A stretch of 11,652 nt of DNA from CAZXDS01 sp964639525 (lineage in GTDB: Bacteria > Bacteroidota > Ignavibacteria > Ignavibacteriales > Melioribacteraceae). A model generated the notes under the pieces. The model had not been told where the DNA came from, ran no database searches, and worked only from the letters and a program-made list of their open reading frames with translations. This document shows, one piece after another, positions 1 to 7,461 of this stretch (position 1 is the stretch's first letter; every line of letters starts with the position of its first letter). The position numbers and the translations under genes are program-made. The stretch spans positions 1 through 11,652 of the forward strand of contig CAZXDS010000109.1 in assembly GCA_964639525.1 (NCBI GenBank). The letters are read 5' to 3'.

Positions 1-1436
1 GGGAGAAGAAAGTTTAAGTATTTAATTAATGATTTTGTGCCGTCTTCCAAATCAGCTTTTAACGGACGTGAAGTAATGCCTTTGGTTCGCAATGTATTTA
101 ATCCGGTATCGTCTGAAAGCCAATCAATTGAATTTATCATAAAATTTATGTTGTCGGGTTGAAGCTGTTGAGCTTGCTGTCCTTCGCCGTTAACTGCAAA
201 ATTACCATCACCAATAACAACCATTTTACTTTTAGTATTGTTTACAAAATTTCCTTCGAGTGAAAGTGCAAGTGTAATTTTTGATTGCGGAAAATCAGAA
301 CGTCCCCAATTTTTCCCTACTTCAAAAGTTAATGGAATTTGTTTTATTGCTGCTTTGTCCGAAGAAAATGCAAGTTTAGTAACTTTAACAGTCGAATCTT
401 TTCCCGTATAATTTACACTGCTTACAAACGGAAATACAACTTGTTCAATACCTTTTGTTATTGAAAAATCGGCAAAATGTGTTACAATCGGAATGTAAGG
501 AAAGCTAACCGGGGTATTCATTGTAAACATTCCCTGCTGCTGGCGAACCATTACGTTGCTGCATTTTGAGTCAAGTACCAAATTTTTTCCGATTTCGACA
601 CCGTATTTCTGCAACCAATGTGCAAGTCCGGATTTTACAGGTTCAGCTTGTCTAGTTTGAAAATTGGCTTTGGCTTTATTTATAGCAAGTAAAAGTCTTC
701 CGCCTCGTCCAAGAAAATTATCCAAATATTTGAAATATTGATTTGGAATTGAATCCGTTGGAGCAATTATAGCGAGTGTTTTATATTTGTCAGGAACTCC
801 GGAAGTATCTGAAAATTGAATAGTAGAAACATCATTCGTTACTGATAGAGCAGCACTTAATTGCTGCATTGCACTTAATGCAGGTTCCCCGTCACCTTGT
901 AATATGGCAAGTTTCGGTTTATCAGCAACAGTTAATTTTTTAATATTTGATGAAAGTTCATATTCAATTGCCGAACCTGGTTGAATAAAAGGAATAACTT
1001 CCTTAGAATTTCCATATTGAATTACAGCACCAAGATAAGCTCGCTGTTGTTTTACTTGATCGCGTTCACGAACGTTTATCATAACCGGACGAATTCCACT
1101 TTGCTGAGCTTTCTGCTCTGAAGCTTGGTCTTTATTTGGATTCACAAACTCATAAACAACCATTCCGTCTGAACGATCGTTATATTCAGTCAGCATATCT
1201 TTAAAATCTTTTCTCACTTTTGCAACATTGGGAGGCAGATTTTCTGAAAAATATGCCGTAATAGTAACAGGCTGATCAAGATTATCAATAATATTCAATG
1301 TTGCATTGCTAAGGCTGTATGCCTGATCTGCTGTAAAATCAAGACGAAGTAAAAATCTATCGCCGATAATGTTTACAAGTATAACAATGCCGAGTGCAAA
1401 TAAAATAGTCGCGTAAAATTTCTTTTTTGTTAGCAT
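1..1436 (-). CDS. GldG-type ABC transporter auxiliary protein (3' end outside window)
   Basis: Reading the minus strand from the ATG at 1434-1436 gives an uninterrupted frame of 478 codons that leaves the window at its left edge, so the C-terminus and stop are missing. The protein begins MLTKKKFYATILFALG, with one hydrophobic segment at about residues 8-25. A long extracytoplasmic-looking region follows, with the stretches QPVTITAYFSENLPP, IQPGSAIEYELSSNIKKL and LGRGGRLLLAIN. These fit the GldG/ABC-transporter-auxiliary family (known as the exported partner of GldA/GldF). Family members are usually about 550 residues with a second, C-terminal membrane helix, so roughly 70-100 residues are probably missing. 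The ATG lies 6 bp after the permease stop, so the gene is the last visible member of a three-gene operon. The substrate is unknown. In gliding Bacteroidota the complex has been linked to gliding, but close relatives occur in non-gliders. Confidence 0.85.
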   Translation of the reverse strand, partial: MLTKKKFYATILFALGIVILVNIIGDRFLLRLDFTADQAYSLSNATLNIIDNLDQPVTITAYFSENLPPNVAKVRKDFKDMLTEYNDRSDGMVVYEFVNPNKDQASEQKAQQSGIRPVMINVRERDQVKQQRAYLGAVIQYGNSKEVIPFIQPGSAIEYELSSNIKKLTVADKPKLAILQGDGEPALSAMQQLSAALSVTNDVSTIQFSDTSGVPDKYKTLAIIAPTDSIPNQYFKYLDNFLGRGGRLLLAINKAKANFQTRQAEPVKSGLAHWLQKYGVEIGKNLVLDSKCSNVMVRQQQGMFTMNTPVSFPYIPIVTHFADFSITKGIEQVVFPFVSSVNYTGKDSTVKVTKLAFSSDKAAIKQIPLTFEVGKNWGRSDFPQSKITLALSLEGNFVNNTKSKMVVIGDGNFAVNGEGQQAQQLQPDNINFMINSIDWLSDDTGLNTLRTKGITSRPLKADLEDGTKSLIKYLNFLL

Positions 1437-1442
1437 AATTTG

Positions 1443-2168
1443 TTATTCAACTATATTTCTTTTTGATAAAACCGATGCCGCAAGCATCAAACTAATAAAT
1501 AAAATAGATCCGAAATAAATAATATCTTTCAAATCAATTACACCGCGAGCCATAGAATCGTAGTGTGTGGAAATGCTCAAATAACTGAACAGTTGCCCCA
1601 TAAATCCGGTTGAACTGCCCGCAAGAACATTAAAAATAATTAAAAAGAAAATTCCTACAAACAGTGACAATAGAAAAGCAACAATTTGATTATTTGTTAA
1701 ACTGCTGGCAAAAATCCCGATTCCGATTAAAGCACTGCTTAAAAGAACCATTCCGAGATAGCCGCACCAAACGGCACCGTGATCAATTGGTCCTATAAAT
1801 GAAATAGTAATGTAGTACGGAATTGTTAATGCAAGAGCAATAAGCACAAGATAAAGAGAACTTAAAAATTTGCCAATTACAATTTGCCAATCGGTGATTG
1901 ATTTGGTTAATAGTAATTCGATAGTTCCGCTGCTTTTTTCTTCTGCAATTGAACGCATTGTAATTGCAGGAATGAAGAAAAAGAGTGTCCAATAAGCAAC
2001 ACCGAAAAACGGTTGTAAAGTTGCCTGTCCGATAAAGAATATATCACTGCCGTAAAGCCACGTGAAAAATCCGCTCATTCCGAGAAAGACAACTATCAGA
2101 ATGTATGCGGTTAAGGAATCGAAATAAGAACTTAATTCCCTTTTTGAAATAATTAGAATTTTTTCCAT
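1443..2168 (-). CDS. ABC-2 type transporter permease, GldF-like
   Basis: This 241-residue integral membrane protein has about six hydrophobic segments (roughly residues 18-40, 52-72, 100-122, 130-155, 160-185 and 213-236). The cytoplasmic stretch RSIAEEKSSGTIELLLTKS between helices 2 and 3 is the hallmark of ABC-2 permeases. The N-terminus ISKRELSSYFDSLTAYI and the total length match the GldF family. It would form the membrane channel of an ABC exporter with the ATPase encoded just upstream and the GldG-like protein just downstream. The ATG at 2166-2168 begins 2 bp after the ATPase stop codon, so translational coupling is likely and no other start is needed. The transported substrate cannot be read from the sequence. 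Confidence 0.9.
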   Translation of the reverse strand: MEKILIISKRELSSYFDSLTAYILIVVFLGMSGFFTWLYGSDIFFIGQATLQPFFGVAYWTLFFFIPAITMRSIAEEKSSGTIELLLTKSITDWQIVIGKFLSSLYLVLIALALTIPYYITISFIGPIDHGAVWCGYLGMVLLSSALIGIGIFASSLTNNQIVAFLLSLFVGIFFLIIFNVLAGSSTGFMGQLFSYLSISTHYDSMARGVIDLKDIIYFGSILFISLMLAASVLSKRNIVE

Positions 2169-2170
2169 AA

Positions 2171-3109
2171 TTAATTTTTTGTTAAATCTCTAAAAATGTC
2201 TTCTAACTTAGTTTCAATTGGAGTCATTTCTGTCAGAGTCCAATTGTTTTTTACGCACAATTCAAAAATCGGTTTTCTTGAAGTAACATTTGCATTGCTG
2301 CTTATCATAAACGAGTTCTCAACATCCTGCTCGTTAATAGGGTCAACCATTTCTACGGTTTCCAAACTCTGCAAAGCCGAAATTATGGCATCGTTATCCT
2401 GCGCATCTAAAATTTGCACCCGCAGCATTTCATTCCCCTTTGCTTTTTGTCTTAAAGATTCCGAAGTTCCATCGGCAACAATTTCACCATCATTTATAAT
2501 AAGAATTCTATCACAAGTCGCTTCAACTTCAGAAAGAATGTGTGTACTTAAAATTACAGTTTTCTCTTTTCCCAATTTTCTAATCAATTCCCTGATTTCT
2601 ACAATCTGATTTGGATCAAGTCCGGTTGTTGGTTCGTCAAGAATTAAAACTTCAGGGTCGTGAATAAGTGCTTGAGCCAAACCAACTCTTTGTCTGAAAC
2701 CTTTTGAAAGTTCACCGATTTTTTTGTGCTTTTCACTATTCAATCCGGTTTCACGAACCATTTCAACAATCCTGTTTTGAATTTTGTCTTTTGGAACTCC
2801 TTGAAGTATCGCAACATATTCCAAATATTCTAAAACAGGCATATCAAGATATAACGGATTGTTTTCGGGTAAATATCCGATGTTCTTTTTTATTTCGTCT
2901 TGATCAGTGTGAATGGAATAATCACCGATTTTTATATCGCCATTTGATGGAGCGATAAAACAAGTAATTATTTTCATTGTGGTTGATTTGCCTGCACCGT
3001 TTGGTCCAAGAAAACCAAGTACTTCGCCTGTTTTTACTTCAAAAGATATGTTGTTTACTGCTTTTTGCGTTCCGTAGGTTTTAGTTAAATTTTCAACAAC
3101 TATTCGCAT
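2171..3109 (-). CDS. ABC transporter ATP-binding protein, GldA-like
   Basis: This is a 312-residue ABC ATPase with every expected motif: Walker A GPNGAGKST at 35-43, Q-loop region around GYLPENNPLY (78-87), signature LSKGFRQRVGLAQAL at 134-148, Walker B VLILDEP at 154-160, D-loop GLDP, and the switch histidine in STHILSEVE (His190). About 90 residues after the nucleotide-binding core form a C-terminal accessory region typical of GldA/NatA-like exporter ATPases. It energises the permease encoded immediately downstream. It is the first gene of the three-gene operon and follows a 211-bp non-coding gap. The ATG at 3107-3109 has no strong SD, only an A-rich leader. Assignment to the ABC-exporter family is secure; GldA-type rather than another exporter is inferred from the order ATPase-GldF-GldG. 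Confidence 0.95.
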   Translation of the reverse strand: MRIVVENLTKTYGTQKAVNNISFEVKTGEVLGFLGPNGAGKSTTMKIITCFIAPSNGDIKIGDYSIHTDQDEIKKNIGYLPENNPLYLDMPVLEYLEYVAILQGVPKDKIQNRIVEMVRETGLNSEKHKKIGELSKGFRQRVGLAQALIHDPEVLILDEPTTGLDPNQIVEIRELIRKLGKEKTVILSTHILSEVEATCDRILIINDGEIVADGTSESLRQKAKGNEMLRVQILDAQDNDAIISALQSLETVEMVDPINEQDVENSFMISSNANVTSRKPIFELCVKNNWTLTEMTPIETKLEDIFRDLTKN

Positions 3110-3320
3110 TTAATTTATCTTTTTATTTTCAGAAAACTCTTCAATATCTACTTAATTAAATAATCAAGTGCTTATACACAAACATTTTTTTTTAAGTTCC
3201 CAAAATAATTATTCTTTTTAAAAAAATTTCAAAAATTATATTAAGGAAACAATTTTACAGGATATGAGTTGGTAAAAATTAGTCGATGCTCAAAATTTTT
3301 GTTTACTTCTTTCGCACTAA
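3110..3320. other. AT-rich intergenic region upstream of the ABC operon
   Basis: These 211 bp contain no reading frame of note and are very AT-rich, with long A or T runs around 3184-3193 and 3215-3227. They separate the NYN gene from the ABC operon, both on the minus strand. The region should therefore hold the 3' end of one transcript and the promoter of the next. Candidate elements for each are listed separately. I see no RNA gene here. Confidence 0.6.
3200..3232 (-). promoter_or_regulatory. Candidate promoter for the ABC operon
   Basis: On the minus strand, TATTTTGG at 3200-3207 resembles the Bacteroidota -7 element TAnnTTTG with one mismatch. A TTG (3230-3232) lies 22 bp upstream, near the -33 position. 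It would leave a leader of about 85 nt before the ABC ATPase ATG. The background is so AT-rich that chance matches are likely, so this is only a candidate. Confidence 0.25.
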
Positions 3321-3322
3321 TT
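3277..3322 (-). terminator. Weak inverted repeat at the end of the NYN gene, possible terminator
   Basis: On the minus strand the arms AATTAGT (3316-3322, overlapping the stop codon) and ACTAATT (3277-3283) are perfect 7-bp complements. The second arm runs into a short T-tract. The loop is about 32 nt and the arms are AT-rich, so the hairpin would be weak. Its position is right for a terminator of the preceding transcript, but the structure alone is not convincing. Confidence 0.2.
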
Positions 3323-4076
3323 ATTTACGACTTCGTTTTATTTGTTTTTCTTTGTTTTTTACAAAAATTAATTTAGACCTGCCTTTCGGACTTTCTCGCT
3401 GCTCAATCTCAAATCTATCAATAGATTTAATTAATGGTGTCAATTTTTGAAAGCCGTAGTTTCGGGGATCAAAATTCGGTTGTTTTTTTTGCAGCAAACT
3501 TCCAACATCACCTAAAAATGCCCAGCCATCATCGTCCGATAAGTCTGTTATTGTTGTAGCAATTAATTTAATTTCTCTTGACGTAATTTTATCAACCGTA
3601 TCCTTCAGCGAATCTTTTTCATTTTCAGATTGCCTTTCTTTGGATCGATTTTTCAAAATTTCAATGTACACGAATTTATCACACGCAACAATAAACGGGT
3701 TCGGAGTCTTTTTTTCTCCAATCCCAATTACCTGCATTCCAGCCTCTCTAAGCCTGGTTGCTAATCTTGTAAAATCACTGTCACTTGAAACCAAGCAGAA
3801 TCCGTTTACTTTTTCAGAGTACAGAATATCCATTGCATCAATTATCATTGCTGAATCGGTAGCATTCTTTCCGGTAGTATAACCATATTGCTGAACCGGA
3901 GTAATTGCATTTTCCAGCAGTAAATTTTTCCACTTTGATAAATTAGGTTTTGTCCAATCGCCGTAAATTCTTTTGATTGTCGGATTGCCGTATTTGGCTA
4001 TTTCTTCCATCATCTCTTTTACATATGCTGACGGTATATTGTCACCGTCAATTAATACAGCTAAATTTAAGTTCAT
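3321..4076 (-). CDS. NYN-domain (LabA/DUF88-type) putative RNase with C-terminal OST-HTH/LOTUS region
   Basis: This 251-residue protein starts MNLNLAVLIDGDNIP. The NYN fold (PIN-like, metal-dependent RNase) spans about residues 4-140, with acidic residues in the expected places: Asp10 and Asp12 (LIDGDN), Asp74 and Asp80 (ATDSAMIID), and Asp99 and Asp101 (SSDSDF). A charged linker (about 143-165) leads to a second region, about 165-240, containing DDDGWAFLGDVGSLLQ and DPRNYGFQKLTPLI. This looks like the OST-HTH/LOTUS RNA-binding domain often fused to NYN. I chose the ATG at 4074-4076 because GAGAG at 4085-4089 is an SD 8 nt upstream; a TTG at 4089-4091 is in frame but would overlap that site. 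The gene begins 31 bp after the methyltransferase stop, so it may be co-transcribed with the restriction-modification pair. Its RNA target is unknown. Confidence 0.88.
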   Translation of the reverse strand: MNLNLAVLIDGDNIPSAYVKEMMEEIAKYGNPTIKRIYGDWTKPNLSKWKNLLLENAITPVQQYGYTTGKNATDSAMIIDAMDILYSEKVNGFCLVSSDSDFTRLATRLREAGMQVIGIGEKKTPNPFIVACDKFVYIEILKNRSKERQSENEKDSLKDTVDKITSREIKLIATTITDLSDDDGWAFLGDVGSLLQKKQPNFDPRNYGFQKLTPLIKSIDRFEIEQRESPKGRSKLIFVKNKEKQIKRSRK

Positions 4077-4084
4077 ATTTTTTT

Positions 4085-4089
4085 CTCTC
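4085..4089 (-). promoter_or_regulatory. Ribosome binding site deciding the NYN gene start
   Basis: GAGAG on the minus strand lies 8 nt before the ATG at 4074-4076. It overlaps the alternative TTG start at 4089-4091 and so favours the ATG, which removes five residues from the longest possible reading. Confidence 0.6.
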
Positions 4090-4107
4090 AATAATGTTTT
4101 TCACTAT

Positions 4108-5187
4108 TTAAACTATACTACTTATTGTTTGTTTTGTTATGGGTTGAGTTTTATTCATTTCGATAAATTCATATTGAGTTTTCTCAACGAACAAATCAGC
4201 AGAAATAGTTTTTAATTTATTTTTTGTTGCCTCAATTGCCAACTTAGATTTGTCAATCCCAATCCATTTCCTGTTTAATATATGTGCAGATTTTAATGTT
4301 GTTCCTGAACCACAAAAACAATCCAATACAATACTATCTTTTTTTGATGATGTTTTAATAATTAAGTCGAGTAGTCCTTGATTTTTTTCAGTTGGATAAG
4401 TTGGATATTGAGGGTCTTTAAATTCCCAAATATCTTGAATTCTTTTTCCTTCCCTCTCGTCATAAAATATTTTTTTTCTTGGGTTGCCATTTGACGACCA
4501 TTCCAATAAACCTTCGTTATCCCATCTTTCCAAAGTTTCAACATCAGTTCTCCAATGTCTCCCTTTTGGTGGCAGCATTCCTTTGAATGGTTTTGAAGAA
4601 TTACCTTTTTGTGTTTCCCCAGGAGCGTGTATTGGAACAGTAGTGTATCTTCTTCCGTTTTTTCCTTTTTTTGCAAATAATTTAATTCTATCTTCTTCAC
4701 TATATGGTTCTTTTGGTTCGTTCCAAATGGGGTTATCCGATTTTGAATAAAAAAGTATTAAATCCTTAATATTCCCAAAGCCAATTCTGTTAAAGTTTTT
4801 CGGATTGCATTTTATTCTGGTTATGTCATTTCTAAAATTTTCAATTCCGAACACTTCATCCATCATAACTTTAACATAATGACCCACTTTATAATCAATA
4901 TGCAAATAAATTGAGCCTTTTTCTGACAATAATTTTTTCAATAATATCAATCGTTTTCTTAAATATTCTATAAATTCACTTCCTACAAGTTTATCAGAAT
5001 AAGCAACTTTTCCATTTTTAGAATTACTAATAGTTGTTGCTCTACCATCAGTTATTGTAAAATTAGCGTTTGTTGCAAAAGGAGGGTCTATATAAATTAA
5101 ATCAACTTTATTATACAATCCTCTGCTTTTTATAAGGAAATTCAGAGCTTCAATATTATCTCCCTTTATTAATATATTGGTATCCAT
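4108..5187 (-). CDS. DNA methyltransferase, beta class, probably adenine-N6
   Basis: This 359-residue enzyme has its motifs in the order of beta-class DNA methyltransferases. The catalytic motif IV DPPF is at 34-37 (IYIDPPFATN). A long target-recognition region follows, including PPKGRHWRTDVETLERW at about 207-223 and RIQDIWEF at 249-256. Then come motif X-like YPTEKNQGLLDLIIKTSS (264-281), the S-adenosylmethionine-binding DCFCGSGTT at 289-297, and WIGIDKS at 308-314. DPPF rather than SPPY favours adenine-N6 over cytosine-N4 methylation. It follows a restriction endonuclease gene by 12 bp and should protect the sites that enzyme cuts. The recognition sequence cannot be read from the protein. 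Hand counts over 4861-5040 give 44 G+C of 180, far below the neighbouring hslU, which suggests recent acquisition. An orphan or Type III-like role is less likely given the partner. Confidence 0.92.
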   Translation of the reverse strand: MDTNILIKGDNIEALNFLIKSRGLYNKVDLIYIDPPFATNANFTITDGRATTISNSKNGKVAYSDKLVGSEFIEYLRKRLILLKKLLSEKGSIYLHIDYKVGHYVKVMMDEVFGIENFRNDITRIKCNPKNFNRIGFGNIKDLILFYSKSDNPIWNEPKEPYSEEDRIKLFAKKGKNGRRYTTVPIHAPGETQKGNSSKPFKGMLPPKGRHWRTDVETLERWDNEGLLEWSSNGNPRKKIFYDEREGKRIQDIWEFKDPQYPTYPTEKNQGLLDLIIKTSSKKDSIVLDCFCGSGTTLKSAHILNRKWIGIDKSKLAIEATKNKLKTISADLFVEKTQYEFIEMNKTQPITKQTISSIV

Positions 5188-5199
5188 ATTTAACTACTT

Positions 5200-5982
5200 T
5201 TAAAGTTGATATAAAAATTCGCGAAGAACCAATGCACTCATAATGTTGTAATCCTTATACAACTCTGTTATTGATTTGTGCATTTTATTCTGACCTTTTA
5301 TGTACAGTACTCCATCTAGAATTGCAATTTTTATTGCTTTAACTTTTTTTGTTTCAATTGTTGCTATTGCATCATTAAACTGAGCATTCTGATGTCCACC
5401 GAAATCAGTTAAAAATTTGGCTTCGCCAATAACATATTTACCGTTAAACCTTGCAACGAAATCCAATCCCTTGTTATGATTGTAATTTAAATACTCTTTT
5501 GCAAAATTCAACATTGCACTATCGCTTGCATCTAATATTGCGTCTTCATTGTCCGAAGAAAAAACATCAATCGGAACCGGTTGAATCCCGAGTGTTTTTT
5601 TATTTAACCAAGCTTTAAACATTGGCCCAATTTGTCGATTTGTTTCTTTTGGTTCACTGCAACGCTCAAATATTTTATCAAGACCCATTTCGTATAATCT
5701 TCCACAGATGCGGTTGATTGTCTTAGGATTCCTTTCTATAGAATTATTATCCCTTTTAAGATAGGCTATGTAACTATCTTTTATTGGAAACAGATTAAGT
5801 TTAATCAATTCTTTAACCAATGAAATATTGTTTCTATTCTTAAAGGCTCTTTCGACATCTTTCCATATTTCCTCATTGATATCTCTAATTCCCTCGGGAA
5901 TAGTTGGATATACCTGAAACAAGTCATCAAGATATGAGCGTTGATTCGCGTATTCAATACTTAGTTTAGTCCACTTATTCAT
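5200..5982 (-). CDS. Type II restriction endonuclease, PD-(D/E)xK-like
   Basis: This 260-residue soluble protein is encoded directly upstream of the DNA methyltransferase. A likely nuclease core is GLDFVARFNGKYVIGEAKF at 172-190. Asp174 followed by Glu187-Ala-Lys189 fits the D-x(n)-E-x-K arrangement of PD-(D/E)xK nucleases, and the conserved-looking FLTDFGGHQNAQFNDA follows at 190-205. The N-terminal 120 residues are mostly helical-looking and may form the DNA-recognition part. From memory this is reminiscent of the Tsp45I-type family, but I cannot verify that and do not assign a specificity. The ATG at 5980-5982 has no obvious SD. It is followed 12 bp after its stop by the methyltransferase, so endonuclease precedes methyltransferase on the transcript. 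No controller (C-protein) gene is seen. Type II endonuclease is inferred from motif plus context. Confidence 0.82.
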   Translation of the reverse strand: MNKWTKLSIEYANQRSYLDDLFQVYPTIPEGIRDINEEIWKDVERAFKNRNNISLVKELIKLNLFPIKDSYIAYLKRDNNSIERNPKTINRICGRLYEMGLDKIFERCSEPKETNRQIGPMFKAWLNKKTLGIQPVPIDVFSSDNEDAILDASDSAMLNFAKEYLNYNHNKGLDFVARFNGKYVIGEAKFLTDFGGHQNAQFNDAIATIETKKVKAIKIAILDGVLYIKGQNKMHKSITELYKDYNIMSALVLREFLYQL

Positions 5983-6008
5983 TCTAAGTTTTTTAATATT
6001 TGTAGTTG

Positions 6009-6016
6009 TGAAAATA
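6009..6016 (-). promoter_or_regulatory. Candidate -7 element for the restriction-modification operon
   Basis: The 102-bp gap between hslU and the endonuclease gene contains TATTTTCA on the minus strand, preceded by TTG. It partly matches TAnnTTTG, but there is no good -33 TTG at the usual distance. It would give a short leader of about 20 nt. No hairpin terminator for hslU is visible in this gap, so read-through from the upstream operon is also possible. Confidence 0.2.
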
Positions 6017-6084
6017 CAATATAATTAGTTGCTCTCGAAATTTCATTTATTGTTATTGCTCTTTCATAAATAAACCAAAAAATC

Positions 6085-7449
6085 CTACAAGATATATTTA
6101 CTCAAGTCTCTGTTTTTAACAATTTTGTCGAGTTTTTCGTTCACCATTTTGCCTGTGATTTTAATTTTTCCATCCGGCATTTTATCAGGAACATCAAATA
6201 GAATATCTTCTAACAATGTTGTTAATATTGTGTGAAGACGACGTGCACCGATGTTTTCAACATCCTCGTTAACAATTGCTGCAGTTGATGCAATTTGCTT
6301 TATTGCATTCTTGTCAAAGCCCAACTCTACATCTTCAGTTTTTAATAAAGCCGAATATTGTTTTAATAGGGCATTGTGGGGGAAAGTTAAAATTTGAACA
6401 AAATCTTCCTCAGTTAAACTTTTTAATTCAACTCGGATTGGAAAACGACCTTGAAGTTCGGGAATTAAATCCGATGGTTTTGCAATGTGAAAAGCACCGG
6501 CAGCAATAAAAAGTATGTGGTCGGTTTTAACAACGCCGTATTTCGTATTCACGGAAGTTCCTTCAACAATCGGCAGTAAATCTCGCTGTACACCTTCGCG
6601 TGACACATCGGGACCTTGACTTTTTGAACTTCCGGTAACTTTATCAATTTCATCAATAAAAACAATACCGGAATCCTGTACGCGTTTTCGGGCTTCGTTC
6701 TGAACCGCATCCATATCAATCAATTTTTGAGCTTCTTCCTGAAGCATCATTTTCCGTGCATCTTTTATTGATGATTTTCGTTTCTTTTTCTTTTTAGGAA
6801 TCATATTACTCATAATTTCCTGAATATTAATTCCCATATCATCCATTCCAACCGGACCGAAAACCTGCATTCCAACGCCGCCTGTAGTAACATCAAACTC
6901 AACCATTTTATCGTCAAGTTCGCCTTTGGCAAGTTTTTTACGCATCCATTCGCGAGTTTTTTCATTTTGCAAAGCTTCACTGTCTTCATCTTCGGGAACA
7001 TTACCTTTTGGTTTGTGTACCGGCGGAATTAATAAATCAAGAATTTTTTCTTCAACAATTGTTTCGGCTTTTACACGCACATTTTCCGTTTGCTCTGAGC
7101 GAACCATATTTACAGCAAGATCCGTCAAATCTCTAATCATTGATTCAACATCTCTCCCCACATATCCGACTTCCGTAAATTTTGAAGCTTCAACTTTAAT
7201 AAAAGGCGCCCCCGAAAGCTTTGCCAAACGGCGTGCAATTTCAGTTTTTCCAACGCCTGTGGGACCGATTAAGATAATATTGTTCGGCATAATTTCTTCA
7301 CGAAAAAATTCTTCCGCATTTTGTCTTCTCCAGCGATTACGGAGTGCTATGGCAACTGCTTTTTTAGCACTTCCCTGACCGATAATAAAATTGTCCAATT
7401 CTTTAACAATTTGTCTCGGAGTTAATTCCTGCATATTTTTTGTTTTCAT
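6085..7449 (-). CDS. hslU: ATP-dependent protease ATPase subunit HslU (ClpY)
   Basis: This full-length AAA+ unfoldase of 454 residues forms a cytoplasmic hexamer that unfolds substrates and feeds them into the HslV chamber. Visible motifs are the N-terminal LTPRQIVKELDNFIIGQ, Walker A GPTGVGKT (62-69), the pore loop GYVGRD (95-100), and an inserted I domain (about 110-245) with the lysine-rich patch PKKKKKRK. Walker B VFIDEI is at 263-268, GRFPIRVELKSL (about 334-345) carries the arginine-finger region, and sensor 2 GARRLHT is at 401-407. It ends in LSKYIL, the short C-terminal tail that in this family docks into HslV. The ATG at 7447-7449 follows the hslV stop by 12 bp, with GGA as a modest SD. 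It is the last gene of the rpoN-hslVU run. Confidence 0.98.
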   Translation of the reverse strand: MKTKNMQELTPRQIVKELDNFIIGQGSAKKAVAIALRNRWRRQNAEEFFREEIMPNNIILIGPTGVGKTEIARRLAKLSGAPFIKVEASKFTEVGYVGRDVESMIRDLTDLAVNMVRSEQTENVRVKAETIVEEKILDLLIPPVHKPKGNVPEDEDSEALQNEKTREWMRKKLAKGELDDKMVEFDVTTGGVGMQVFGPVGMDDMGINIQEIMSNMIPKKKKKRKSSIKDARKMMLQEEAQKLIDMDAVQNEARKRVQDSGIVFIDEIDKVTGSSKSQGPDVSREGVQRDLLPIVEGTSVNTKYGVVKTDHILFIAAGAFHIAKPSDLIPELQGRFPIRVELKSLTEEDFVQILTFPHNALLKQYSALLKTEDVELGFDKNAIKQIASTAAIVNEDVENIGARRLHTILTTLLEDILFDVPDKMPDGKIKITGKMVNEKLDKIVKNRDLSKYIL

Positions 7450-7461
7450 TAGTATTCCAAA

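Noticed and set aside
2196..2609. 137-codon open frame on the plus strand inside the ABC ATPase gene
   Set aside because: It is antisense to a well-conserved gene and its translation has no recognisable domain. It is an open shadow frame caused by codon bias.
3180..3240. A- and T-runs considered as a repeat array or origin-like AT-rich element
   Set aside because: There is no regular period, no DnaA-box-like repeats and no flanking replication gene. It looks like ordinary AT-rich intergenic DNA.
4077..4091. Longer NYN protein starting at TTG 4089-4091
   Set aside because: The TTG overlaps the GAGAG that serves as SD for the ATG at 4074-4076, and NYN proteins of this kind normally begin just before the LIDGDN strand.
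4362..4700. 112-codon minus-strand frame inside the methyltransferase gene
   Set aside because: It overlaps the methyltransferase in another frame, and its sequence is a shifted echo of the target-recognition region. The main frame is intact, so it is not a frameshifted remnant.
6017..6084. Search for an hslU terminator or small RNA in the gap before the endonuclease gene
   Set aside because: No GC-rich stem followed by a T-run is present on the minus strand, only scattered short AT repeats.
6926..7378. 150-codon open frame on the plus strand inside hslU
   Set aside because: The hslU frame carries all catalytic motifs over the same bases. The antisense product is Ser/Phe-rich, as expected for a shadow.
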